Shown: positions 21,437 to 38,283 of the stretch, in pieces
How positions within the stretch are numbered: position 1 is the stretch's first letter
How the letters are laid out: each line of letters opens with the position of its first letter
DNA from: DATARH01 sp963746885
GTDB taxonomy: Bacteria; Pseudomonadota; Alphaproteobacteria; ATCC43930; CGMCC-115725
NCBI GenBank assembly: GCA_963746885.1
Contig: CAVVDM010000004.1
Span: 434,001-498,000 of the forward strand
DNA: 64,000 nucleotides
Direction of reading: 5' to 3'
The notes under the pieces: model-generated
Told to the model about the DNA's origin: nothing
What the model saw: the letters and a program-made list of their open reading frames with translations, nothing else
Databases searched by the model: none
Translations under genes and position numbers: made by a program

Positions 21437-22621
21437 GTGCAGCTCAGCAAAGACCGGATCCTGACCACCCATGTCGGCAGCCTGCCGCGGCCGGCCGACC
21501 TGCTCGCCGTTCTCGAAGCGCGCGAACGCGGCGAGGCGATCGACGAGGCGGCATTCGAGACGCGGCTCGCCGCCGCGGTGCGCGAGGTCGTCGCGCAGCA
21601 GATCGCTGCCGGGATCGACAGCGTCTGCGACGGCGAGCAGAGCAAGATCTCCTACACCTTCTACGTCCGTCACCGCCTCTCCGGCATCGGCGCGGCATCG
21701 GGCGCCGAACCCGGGCGGCCACCGGTGACCGGGCAGCATCGCGACATCGCTGACCATCCCGATTATGCCGAGCGCCTGCGCCGATCACGTACCGGCTCGC
21801 AATGGTTCAACGCGCCGGCGGTGCCGTGCTGCATCGGCCCTGTCGCCTATCGCGACCGCCGCCCGCTCGAACGCGACCTCGCCAACCTGAGGGCGGCTTG
21901 CGAGGCGGCGAAGCCAGGCGAAGCCTTCATGAACGCGGCCTCGCCGGGCGTTCTCACCAAATTCGTCCCCGATCGCTACTACCAGGACGAAGACGCCTAT
22001 GTCGCCGCCTTGGCCGACGCGCTGCAAGAGGAATACGAAGCAATCCACCAAGCCGGGTTCATCCTGCAGATCGACGCGCCCGACCTCGGCTCGGCCCGGC
22101 ACAACCAATATCAGCACCTGTCCGATTCCGAGTTCCTGCGCATCGCCGAGCGCAACATCGCCGCGCTCAACCACGCCACCCGCAACATCCCGCCCGAAGC
22201 AATGCGGATGCATATCTGCTGGGGCAATTACGAGGGGCCGCACACCCACGACATCCCGCTCGCCACGGTGCTCGCCACCGCAATGCGGGCGCGGCCCTCG
22301 GGCTTCCTGTTCGAGGCGGCCAATCCGCGCCATGCCCATGAATGGGAGGACCTGAAGGGCGCCCGGATCCCCGACGACAAGGTGATGATGCCGGGCTGCA
22401 TCGACTCGACGACCAATTTCGTCGAGCACCCGCGCCTGATCGCGCAGCGCATCTGCAACGTCGCCAACATCGTCGGCCGCGAGCGCACGATCGCCGGCGC
22501 CGATTGCGGCTTTGCCACCTTTGCGGCGCAGCAGAATGCGGTCGTGCCGTCGATCGTCTGGGCCAAGCTCGCCGCGCTCGCCGAAGGCGCCCGCATCGCC
22601 ACCGACCGGCTGTGGGGCTGA
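21437..22621 (+). CDS. MetE-like cobalamin-independent methyltransferase, short form
   Basis: 394-aa homologue of the C-terminal catalytic barrel of cobalamin-independent methionine synthase. It starts LSKDRILTTHVGSLPRP and has the complete zinc set: His259 and Cys261 (MHICWGNY), Glu293 (FEAANPRH) and Cys357 (GADCGFATF). DGEQSK and QIDAPDL match the substrate pocket. It lacks the N-terminal half of MetE, so it may activate another thiol or use another methyl or alkyl donor; the epoxyalkane:CoM transferase is a known relative of this build. GTG at 21437 has AGGGAGG nine bases before. The frame is open far upstream, but that part is antisense to the neighbours. Confidence 0.88.
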   Translation: MQLSKDRILTTHVGSLPRPADLLAVLEARERGEAIDEAAFETRLAAAVREVVAQQIAAGIDSVCDGEQSKISYTFYVRHRLSGIGAASGAEPGRPPVTGQHRDIADHPDYAERLRRSRTGSQWFNAPAVPCCIGPVAYRDRRPLERDLANLRAACEAAKPGEAFMNAASPGVLTKFVPDRYYQDEDAYVAALADALQEEYEAIHQAGFILQIDAPDLGSARHNQYQHLSDSEFLRIAERNIAALNHATRNIPPEAMRMHICWGNYEGPHTHDIPLATVLATAMRARPSGFLFEAANPRHAHEWEDLKGARIPDDKVMMPGCIDSTTNFVEHPRLIAQRICNVANIVGRERTIAGADCGFATFAAQQNAVVPSIVWAKLAALAEGARIATDRLWG

Positions 22622-22648
22622 GCTGTCCGGCGGCCTGACGGGCCGGCC

Positions 22649-23143
22649 TTAGCACCGTCCGCGGCCGAAGCCGCGCCGCAAGGCCGCTACCGCGGCCGCC
22701 CGTGTCGTGGTGCGCAGGAAGCACGAGAATTGCGGCTCGTTGCGCAGTTCGCGGTCGGCGAAGGCCAGTTGCGTGTCGAGCGGGGGACAGCCGCGCGTGC
22801 CGGCAAACGCATGCAGACGCTGCAGCCGCCGACCGCCCCATTGATAGGTGTAGCGCAGACCGGAGGGGCCGGCGATGCAGGGATGATAGCCGCTCTCGTC
22901 GCGGGCGTGCTCCATCAGCGCCGCGACCTGAAACCGCTGGTATCCCGCGGCCGTGAACCACAGAAAGATCTCGTGGCGAACCTGCTGCGGCGTCTTTGGC
23001 TCGGGCCGCCGCGGCTCGGGCGGTGGCGTCGGCGGTGCCTTCAACGCCGCGGACATTGGGGCGACAGTAGTGGTGCACGCCGGCAACAGCAGCGTTATGC
23101 AGATCCAGGCCGCGATCCAGGCCGAGGCTCGAAGAAGGTGCAT
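22649..23143 (-). CDS. lipoprotein with phage-tail-lysozyme-like domain
   Basis: 164 aa. A signal peptide with lipobox LLPAC (Cys23) and a Pro-rich linker lead to a domain reading RHEIFLWFTAAGYQRFQVAALMEH, then ARDESGYHPCIAGPSGLRYTYQWGGRRLQ in pieces, then TQLAFADREL. The x-x-E-S-G-(Y/F)-x-P and Y-x-Q-W-x-x-x-R pattern is that of phage tail lysozyme domains (Phage_lysozyme2 type), with Glu as the likely catalytic acid. It may be a periplasm-facing peptidoglycan hydrolase. It converges with the MetE-like gene. Confidence 0.65.
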   Translation of the reverse strand: MHLLRASAWIAAWICITLLLPACTTTVAPMSAALKAPPTPPPEPRRPEPKTPQQVRHEIFLWFTAAGYQRFQVAALMEHARDESGYHPCIAGPSGLRYTYQWGGRRLQRLHAFAGTRGCPPLDTQLAFADRELRNEPQFSCFLRTTTRAAAVAALRRGFGRGRC

Positions 23144-23292
23144 CAGGTTCGGTAGCGGCCCTCGCCGGCCCGCTCAGCGCCACCGCCGGCGGTCAGACGG
23201 GCGCTGCGCCCGGCGGCACAGCGCCAGCACCGCCCAGCCCGCAGCGGCGTAGAGCCGCGCCGCCGCGGCCGAGCGAACGCAGCGGACCAGCT

Positions 23293-23715
23293 TCAGGGTA
23301 CGGCCGGCTTGTCGCAGGGCACCGTGCCGAGTTCGCCCGGGACCGAGAGTTCGAGCGCCTCGAAATCGTCCGAGGTGCGCAGTTCGTTGTGCTTCATGCC
23401 GCCCGGAATGTAGACGGAATCGCCGGTCTCGAGGCGCAGCGTCTCGCCGCTTTCGAATTCGAGCTCGACCCAGCCGCCGAGCAGGTAGACGAACTGGCCA
23501 TCGCAGGTGTGGTAATGCCAGCCGGTCGGCTGGGTCATGCCGGTCTTCGCCTTCATGACCTGGCCGCGCATCTCGCCGGCGCTGGCGTCCTTCAGCGCGA
23601 GGTCGCGATAGGCGAAGAAGTCGCGCCGGCCGGCGACCATGATCGGGGTCTTCGGGCTGGCGTGCCCGATCTTCGTCGCGGGCTTCCGGCTCAGCGTTGT
23701 CACGTCGTCGGGCAT
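23293..23715 (-). CDS. single-domain cupin protein
   Basis: 140-aa small cupin. Motif 1 is GWHYHTCDGQFVYLLGG, with the H-x-H pair but Gln where the usual Glu ligand sits. Motif 2 is GDSVYIPGGMKHN, complete. It probably binds one metal ion; the substrate is unknown. AGGAGG lies eight bases before ATG 23715. An upstream in-frame ATG (at 23748) is less likely. The 149-base gap to the lysozyme-like gene holds nothing recognised. Confidence 0.85.
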   Translation of the reverse strand: MPDDVTTLSRKPATKIGHASPKTPIMVAGRRDFFAYRDLALKDASAGEMRGQVMKAKTGMTQPTGWHYHTCDGQFVYLLGGWVELEFESGETLRLETGDSVYIPGGMKHNELRTSDDFEALELSVPGELGTVPCDKPAVP

Positions 23716-23785
23716 CGCTTCCTCCTGGTCGATCTGCCGTGGCCGCAATCGTAGAAGAGCGCGGCCTCGCTCGCAAGACGGGCGC

Positions 23786-24730
23786 TCAGTCCTCCGGCGC
23801 GGCCCGCGCCAGCTCGTAAAGCGCGATCGCGGCGGCGTTCGACACGTTGAGGCTGGGCAGTTCCGGCCGCGTCGGCAGCCGCGCGAGGTAGTCGCAGCGC
23901 TCGCGGATCAGGCGCCGCAGACCGCCGCCCTCCGCCCCCAGCACCAGCGCGACGCGCGGTCCGAGATCGAGCGACGCGAGTGTGGCCGGGGCCGCCTCGT
24001 CGAGGCCGCAGCACCAGTAGCCGGCCGCCTTCAGTCGGTCGAGCGCGCGCGCCAAATTGACGGCGCGAATGAGCGGCACGGTTTCGAGCGCCCCCGACGC
24101 GGCCTTGGCGAGCGCCCCGGTGACCGGCGGCGCGCCGTGCTCGGCAACGATCACCGCCGTCGCCCCGAAGGCGGCGGCCGAGCGCAATACCGCGCCGACA
24201 TTGTGCGGGTCGCTGACCCGGTCGAGGATCACGACGACCCGGCGACCGGCGGCCGCGTCGGCGCTTGCCTCGGCCTCGCGCAGCACCGCATCGAGATCCG
24301 GCTCGGCCAGCGGCGCGGCCGCCAATGCCCAGCCCTGATGCACCGCGCCCTCCGGCAGCAGAATGTCGAGCCCGGCCCGGTCCGATACCGTTATCGCCTC
24401 ACCATCGGCAAAGCGGGCGGCGCGTGCCGCGGCGACCAGCGCGGCGGCCTCGCCTTCCATCCCGGCGAGAACGGCGAGGCGGCGCCAGCGGCGTTGCGGG
24501 TTGGCGAGCGCCGCGGCGACCGCATGGTGGCCGTAGAGCCAGCCCTGCCCGCGCTCGCCGTGTCGGCGCTCGGGTTGACCGCGCTCGCCCTGAGCCCATT
24601 TCGGGGCAGGTTTTGGCGGCGCCGTGTCGGGAGCCGGGCGCGGGGCGTCGCGCGATGCGGCGGCGGGGAATGGGGGGCGCGGTGCCGGGCGCCGTCCACG
24701 GCCCCCGTGGGAAGGATTTGGCGGTCGCAA
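23786..24730 (-). CDS. rlmB: 23S rRNA (guanosine-2'-O-)-methyltransferase, TrmH/RlmB family
   Basis: 314 aa. After ~60 Pro/Arg-rich residues come the SpoU substrate-binding domain (GWLYGHHAVAAALANP) and the knotted SAM-binding domain with motif 1 DRVSDPHNVGAVLRSAAAFGA, motif 2 LVLGAEGGGL and motif 3 LPSLNVSNAAAIALYE. RlmB methylates G2251 of 23S rRNA in E. coli; a tRNA target of the wider family cannot be excluded. The true start may be internal, since the N-terminal extension is low-complexity. Confidence 0.9.
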   Translation of the reverse strand: MRPPNPSHGGRGRRPAPRPPFPAAASRDAPRPAPDTAPPKPAPKWAQGERGQPERRHGERGQGWLYGHHAVAAALANPQRRWRRLAVLAGMEGEAAALVAAARAARFADGEAITVSDRAGLDILLPEGAVHQGWALAAAPLAEPDLDAVLREAEASADAAAGRRVVVILDRVSDPHNVGAVLRSAAAFGATAVIVAEHGAPPVTGALAKAASGALETVPLIRAVNLARALDRLKAAGYWCCGLDEAAPATLASLDLGPRVALVLGAEGGGLRRLIRERCDYLARLPTRPELPSLNVSNAAAIALYELARAAPED

Positions 24731-24782
24731 ATCGGTCTCCAGTCGGCTGCCGCGGCGCCTCGTCGGGTGGCTCCCGGGCGTG

Positions 24783-24811
24783 TTGACAAAATAGGGCGAA
24801 GCTCTTATGAC
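24783..24811 (+). promoter_or_regulatory. sigma-70-type promoter for tRNA-Tyr/tRNA-Gly/tuf
   Basis: TTGACA at 24783-24788 and TATGAC at 24806-24811 with a 17-base spacer, 45 bases before tRNA-Tyr. The -35 is perfect and the -10 matches four of six positions. It is divergent from rlmB. Confidence 0.7.
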
Positions 24812-24856
24812 CCGCCTTCCGCGGCCCCCGGGTGACGCGAGAATGGGCGGCTCGCG

Positions 24857-24941
24857 GAGGGGTGGCCGAGTGGTTAAAGGCAGCAGACTGTAAATCTGCC
24901 GGCGAATGCCTACGTAGGTTCGAATCCTACCCCCTCCACCA
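24857..24941 (+). tRNA. tRNA-Tyr (GTA anticodon)
   Basis: 85 nt with encoded CCA. The acceptor stem GGAGGGG pairs with CCCCTCC, the anticodon loop is CTGTAAA on a GCAGA/TCTGC stem, a long variable arm follows as in class II tRNAs, and the T loop is TTCGAAT. Confidence 0.97.
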
Positions 24942-25007
24942 GCGCTTGGCGCGGCCTTGCGTCGCTGGCGTGGCGGATCGAGGGCGGTCGGCGGTGGCGG
25001 ACGACAG

Positions 25008-25081
<74 letters not shown>

Positions 25082-25144
25082 GTTGCCCGGACAATGGCGT
25101 ATTCTTCGTGTCCCTCCCCCTCTTGTCTATAGGAAGCCGCAGCG

Positions 25145-26335
<1,191 letters not shown>

Positions 26336-26380
26336 GCGGCGCAATGGGCGGGCGGCACGTCCGTCTCCGCCCCGCGATGA

Positions 26381-26456
26381 AGGAGTGTAGCTCAACTGGT
26401 AGAGCACCGGTCTCCAAAACCGGGGGCTGGGGGTTCGAGCCCCTCCACTCCTGCCA
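26381..26456 (+). tRNA. tRNA-Trp (CCA anticodon)
   Basis: 76 nt with encoded CCA. The acceptor stem AGGAGTG pairs with CACTCCT, the anticodon loop is CTCCAAA on a CCGGT/ACCGG stem, and the T loop is TTCGAGC. It sits between tuf and secE, a common alphaproteobacterial arrangement. Confidence 0.97.
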
Positions 26457-26563
26457 TGCCTCGCCGGCGATATTATGTTACTATCTACGTGATCGATGCG
26501 TCCGCCGGCGCGCCGATCGGCGCAATGCCGGGAATTTTTGCGAGAAAGTCTGACTGATCCGAT

Positions 26564-26761
26564 ATGGCCAAGACCAGCGCCGTCGAGTTCGTTCATCAGG
26601 TTCGCCAAGAGCTGTCGCGGGTCACTTGGCCGACGCGCAAGGAGACCCTGGTCACGACCGGCATGGTGTTCGTCATGGTGTTCATTGCAGCGGTCTTCTT
26701 CTTTGTGGTCGATCAGATGCTGTCCTATGGCGTGCGGCTGCTTTTCGGGCTGGGACAGTAG
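26564..26761 (+). CDS. secE: preprotein translocase subunit SecE
   Basis: 65-aa single-span SecE that stabilises SecY in the inner membrane. The amphipathic helix (EFVHQVRQELSRVTWPTRKE, with the conserved V-T-W-P-x-R-x-E) precedes one membrane helix at residues ~32-56. It is the short form without extra helices, usual outside the enterics. It lies 14 bases before nusG, in the standard secE-nusG-rplK order. Confidence 0.95.
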   Translation: MAKTSAVEFVHQVRQELSRVTWPTRKETLVTTGMVFVMVFIAAVFFFVVDQMLSYGVRLLFGLGQ

Positions 26762-26775
26762 CGGGGCATCGGGAC

Positions 26776-27306
26776 ATGGCGAGCCGCTGGTATGTGATCC
26801 ACGTGTATTCCGGGTTCGAGAAGAAGGTCGCATCGGCGATCCGCGAGCAGGCCGAGCAGAAGGGCTTGGCTGACCATTTCGATGAGATCCTGGTGCCGAC
26901 CGAGGAGGTCGTCGAGGTCAAGCGCGGCGCCAAGGTCAGCGCCGAGCGCAAGTTCTTCCCCGGCTATGTGCTGGTCAAAATGGACCTCGATGACGCGACC
27001 TGGCACCTCGTGACGAATACCGCCAAGGTCACCGGCTTTCTCGGCGGCCGCGGCCGGCCGACGCCGATCACCGAGGGCGAGGCGGCGCGCATCATGCGCC
27101 AGGTGCAGGAGGGGATCGAGCGGCCAAAGCCGTCGATCACCTTCGAGATCGGCGAGCAGGTGCGCGTCTCGGACGGGCCGTTCACCTCGTTCAACGGGGT
27201 CGTCGAGGAAGTCGACGAGGAGAAGTCGCGCATCAAGGTGGCGGTGTCGATCTTCGGCCGGGCGACGCCCGTCGAGCTCGAATACTCGCAGGTCGAGAAG
27301 GTCTGA
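26776..27306 (+). CDS. nusG: transcription termination/antitermination factor NusG
   Basis: 176 aa. The NGN domain (RWYVIHVYSGFEKKVASAI, then ERKFFPGYVLVKM and VTGFLGG) binds RNA polymerase. A C-terminal KOW domain (GEQVRVSDGPFTSFNGVVEEVD) binds Rho or S10. ATG at 26776 gives the usual MASRWYVIH start; the open frame upstream overlaps secE and is not used. Confidence 0.97.
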   Translation: MASRWYVIHVYSGFEKKVASAIREQAEQKGLADHFDEILVPTEEVVEVKRGAKVSAERKFFPGYVLVKMDLDDATWHLVTNTAKVTGFLGGRGRPTPITEGEAARIMRQVQEGIERPKPSITFEIGEQVRVSDGPFTSFNGVVEEVDEEKSRIKVAVSIFGRATPVELEYSQVEKV

Positions 27307-27315
27307 GGATAGCTC

Positions 27316-27747
27316 ATGGCAAAAAAAGTCGTCGGGATGATCAAGCTTCAGGTGCCGGCGGGCAAGGCCAACCCGTCGCCGCCGATCGGTCCGGCCTTGG
27401 GCCAGCGCGGCCTCAACATCATGGAGTTCTGCAAGGCGTTCAACGCGCAGACGCAGAACCTGGAAGTCGGGATGCCGATCCCGGTGGTGATCACCGCCTA
27501 TGGCGACCGCAGCTTCACCTTCGTGACCAAGACGCCGCCGGCCAGCTATTTCCTCAAGAAGGCGGCGGGGGTCGAGAAAGGTGCGCAGACCACCGGCAAG
27601 GGCGCCACGGTCGGCCGGGTCACGATGGAGCAGGTCCGCGAGATCGCCCAGCAGAAGATGGAAGACCTCAACGCCAACGATCTCGACGCGGCATGCCGGA
27701 TGGTGATCGGCTCGGCGCGCTCGATGGGTCTGGACGTCGTCGAATAG
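27316..27747 (+). CDS. rplK: 50S ribosomal protein L11
   Basis: 143 aa, full length. The N-terminal domain has the Pro-rich PAGKANPSPPIGPALGQRG hinge region that contacts the GTPase centre, and the C-terminal domain binds 23S rRNA (TGKGATVGRVTMEQV). Nine bases after nusG and 31 before rplA. The frame is intact. Confidence 0.98.
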   Translation: MAKKVVGMIKLQVPAGKANPSPPIGPALGQRGLNIMEFCKAFNAQTQNLEVGMPIPVVITAYGDRSFTFVTKTPPASYFLKKAAGVEKGAQTTGKGATVGRVTMEQVREIAQQKMEDLNANDLDAACRMVIGSARSMGLDVVE

Positions 27748-27778
27748 TCGCATAGACGGGGACGAGCGGGAGCAAGAC

Positions 27779-28489
27779 ATGGCCAAGCAGGGCAAGCGGT
27801 TGGAAAAGGCCTATCAGGGGATCGACCCGGTGGCGGCGCCGTTGCGCGTCGACGAGGCGGTCAAGCAGATCAAGTCGCGCGCCTCGGCGAAATTCGACGA
27901 GACCGTCGAGATCGCGATGAACCTCAACCTCGATCCCCGCAAGCCGGACCAGAATTTGCGCGGCACGGTGATGCTGCCGCACGGCACCGGCAAGAGCGTC
28001 AGGGTGGCGGTCTTCGCCCGCGGCGACCGCGCCAAGGAAGCCGAGGCAGCCGGGGCCGACATCGTCGGCGCCGAGGATCTGGTCGAGAAGGTGCAGGGCG
28101 GCGAGATCGACTTCGACCGCGCCATCGCCACGCCCGACATGATGGCGCTGGTCGGCCGGCTCGGCAAGATCCTCGGGCCGCGCGGGCTGATGCCGAACCC
28201 GCGGCTGGGCACGGTGACGCAGAACGTCACCGAGGCGGTTCAGGCCGTCAAGGGCGGCCAGGTCGAGTTCCGCGCCGAGAAGGCCGGCATCGTTCATGCC
28301 GGGGTCGGCAAAGCGAGCTTTACGGATGACGCGCTGGTCGATAATGTGCGCGCCTTTGTCGGCGCGATCACTCGCGGCAAGCCGGCCGGGGCCAAGGGCA
28401 CCTACATCAAGCATGTCAGCCTGAGCTCGACGATGGGGCCGGCGGTGAAGGTCGAGTTGGCGGGGCTGGCCGAAGAGACCAGGACCTAA
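27779..28489 (+). CDS. rplA: 50S ribosomal protein L1
   Basis: 236 aa, two-domain L1 of the ribosomal stalk side: FDETVEIAMNLNLDPRKPDQ, the central ATPDMMALVGRLGKILGPRGLMPNP (in pieces) and the C-terminal GTYIKHVSLSSTMGPAVKV. In many bacteria L1 represses the rplK-rplA mRNA; no L1 target was identified here. A strong hairpin begins ten bases after its stop. Confidence 0.98.
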   Translation: MAKQGKRLEKAYQGIDPVAAPLRVDEAVKQIKSRASAKFDETVEIAMNLNLDPRKPDQNLRGTVMLPHGTGKSVRVAVFARGDRAKEAEAAGADIVGAEDLVEKVQGGEIDFDRAIATPDMMALVGRLGKILGPRGLMPNPRLGTVTQNVTEAVQAVKGGQVEFRAEKAGIVHAGVGKASFTDDALVDNVRAFVGAITRGKPAGAKGTYIKHVSLSSTMGPAVKVELAGLAEETRT

Positions 28490-28499
28490 TCGCGGACGG

Positions 28500-28527
28500 G
28501 CGCCGGCGGCGTTCGTCGCCGCGGCGC
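28500..28527 (+). promoter_or_regulatory. strong hairpin in the rplA-rplJ spacer
   Basis: GCGCCGGCGGCG (28500-28511) and CGCCGCGGCGC (28517-28527) form an 11-bp stem with one bulged G and loop TTCGT. No U-tract follows, so a simple terminator is unlikely. The place is that of the L10 leader, where L10/L12 autoregulation or attenuation acts in other bacteria; that role is inferred. Confidence 0.6.
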
Positions 28528-28576
28528 TTGTGTCTGACGTGACGGGCCGACCGGCGGACGAGTTTGGAGACGAGTG

Positions 28577-29128
28577 GTGGATCGAGCGCAGAAGCAAACT
28601 CTGACCGCGAGCCTGCATGAGGACTTGGCAGATACCGTGTGCGTGGTGGTGACCCACCAGACCGGGCTGACGGTCGGCGAGGTGACCCAGCTGCGGCGAC
28701 AGATGCGCAGCGCCGGCGCGCGATATCGCGTGACCAAGAACCGCCTGATGCGGCGCGCGCTGGAAGGCACGCCGTTTGCTACACTGGCGCCGCTGTTTAC
28801 CGGCCCGACCGCGATCGCGTTCTCGCACGATCCGGTGGCGGCGGCCAAGGCCGCGGTGGAGTATGCCAACCGCAACACCAAGCTGACGATCGTCGGGGGC
28901 GGGCTGTCGGGCCAGCTGCTCGACGAGGCCGCGGTCAAGGCGCTGGCGACATTGCCCTCGCTCGACGCGCTGCGGGCCCGGCTGATTGGCCTCCTCAATG
29001 CGCCGGCGACCAAACTGGCGGTCCTGTTGCAGACGCCGGGCAGCCAGCTGGCGCGCGTCCTGGCCGCCCACGCGGAAAAGGATGGCGACGAGACGGGTGC
29101 GGCAGCCGACGGCAGCGAGACCGGCTGA
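28577..29128 (+). CDS. rplJ: 50S ribosomal protein L10
   Basis: 183 aa from the second of two adjacent GTG codons (28574, 28577); the second gives the usual MDRAQKQ start, with GGAG upstream. The N-terminal domain binds 23S rRNA (GLTVGEVTQLRRQMRSAGARYRVTKN in pieces), and the C-terminal helix carries the L7/L12 dimers. The tail is slightly longer than usual and acidic. Followed by rplL after 66 bases. Confidence 0.97.
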   Translation: MDRAQKQTLTASLHEDLADTVCVVVTHQTGLTVGEVTQLRRQMRSAGARYRVTKNRLMRRALEGTPFATLAPLFTGPTAIAFSHDPVAAAKAAVEYANRNTKLTIVGGGLSGQLLDEAAVKALATLPSLDALRARLIGLLNAPATKLAVLLQTPGSQLARVLAAHAEKDGDETGAAADGSETG

Positions 29129-29194
29129 CGGACCGCCGACAGGATCCGGGGAATTCGTGCAAAGAGCCTTTAGGGCATAATCGGGAGTAGCAAT

Positions 29195-29569
29195 ATGGCT
29201 GAACTGGCAAGGCTGGTCGACGATCTGTCGTCGCTGACCGTCATCGAGGCGGCGGAACTGGCGAAGATGCTCGAGGAGCGATGGGGCGTATCGGCGGCGG
29301 CGCCGGTCGCGGTGGCGGCTGCCGGGGCGGTGCCGGCCGCCGAGGCGCCCGCCGAGAAGACCGAGTTTGACGTCATCCTCGCCACGATCGGCGAGAAGAA
29401 AGTCAACGTGATCAAGGAGGTGCGGGCCCTGACGCAGCTCGGCCTCAAGGAAGCCAAGGATCTCGTCGAAGCAGCGCCGAAGCCGGTCAAGGAAGGCGTC
29501 AACAAGGAAGAAGCGGCAAAAATCAAGAAGCAGCTTGAAGATGCGGGTGCGACTGTCGAAATAAGGTAG
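29195..29569 (+). CDS. rplL: 50S ribosomal protein L7/L12
   Basis: 124 aa: N-terminal dimerisation helices (LVDDLSSLTVIEAAELAKMLEE), an Ala-rich flexible hinge, and the C-terminal factor-binding domain (TEFDVIL, then KVNVIKEVRALTQLGLKEAKDLVE in pieces). The frame is intact. The 233-base spacer to rpoB holds two hairpins. Confidence 0.98.
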   Translation: MAELARLVDDLSSLTVIEAAELAKMLEERWGVSAAAPVAVAAAGAVPAAEAPAEKTEFDVILATIGEKKVNVIKEVRALTQLGLKEAKDLVEAAPKPVKEGVNKEEAAKIKKQLEDAGATVEIR

Positions 29570-29640
29570 GTCCGCCACGACCTTTTTCAGCGCGCAGCGG
29601 CTGCCGACGGGCGCCGCGCTCACATCGAAGCGACCTAGCC

Positions 29641-29664
29641 GGGGTGCGAAGCAATTCGCACGCC
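29641..29664 (+). promoter_or_regulatory. GNRA-type hairpin in the rplL-rpoB spacer
   Basis: GTGCGAA and TTCGCAC form a perfect 7-bp stem closed by the tetraloop GCAA, extendable by two G-C pairs past one mismatch. No U-tract follows. A partial terminator or RNA-processing site between ribosomal genes and rpoB is known in other bacteria and would fit here (inference). Confidence 0.55.
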
Positions 29665-29704
29665 CGGGTTTGGCGTCTGCGGGATAGGTAGCGACCGCCC
29701 CGCC

Positions 29705-29721
29705 CGGGCGGGTTCCGCCCG
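29705..29721 (+). promoter_or_regulatory. second hairpin in the rplL-rpoB spacer
   Basis: CGGGCGG and CCGCCCG form a perfect 7-bp stem with a GTT loop, 40 bases after the first hairpin and ~80 bases before the rpoB start. No U-tract follows. Confidence 0.5.
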
Positions 29722-29802
29722 AGCGTGCGGCGCGGCGGCGACCACGATTTCGGGCCCTGCCCCCTTGGCCTTTGCTGGGGCGGCCCACAGCGAGGGACAT
29801 AA

Positions 29803-33986
<4,184 letters not shown>

Positions 33987-34022
33987 TGATCTGTTGCTGG
34001 CCTGCAAATAACAGGAAAAACA

Positions 34023-34039
34023 GGGCGGCCCGGCCGCCC
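34023..34039 (+). repeat. hairpin 1 in the rpoB-rpoC spacer
   Basis: GGGCGGC and GCCGCCC form a 7-bp perfect stem with a CCG loop, five bases before a much longer palindrome. Confidence 0.6.
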
Positions 34040-34043
34040 GGAT

Positions 34044-34077
34044 GCCGAGCGAAGCGCGCCGGCGCGCTTCGCTCGGC
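34044..34077 (+). repeat. 16-bp perfect palindrome in the rpoB-rpoC spacer
   Basis: The arms at 34044-34059 and 34062-34077 are perfect inverted copies (GCCGAGCGAAGCGCGC on the left) around a CG centre. The transcript would form a 16-bp stem, or 15 bp with a CCGG tetraloop. It ends 27 bases before rpoC. No U-tract follows, so it is not a standard terminator. REP-like element, RNase III site or attenuator are possible. Confidence 0.75.
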
Positions 34078-34104
34078 CAACAGTTTGCGCGAGAGGGGTC
34101 CGCG

Positions 34105-38283
<4,179 letters not shown>

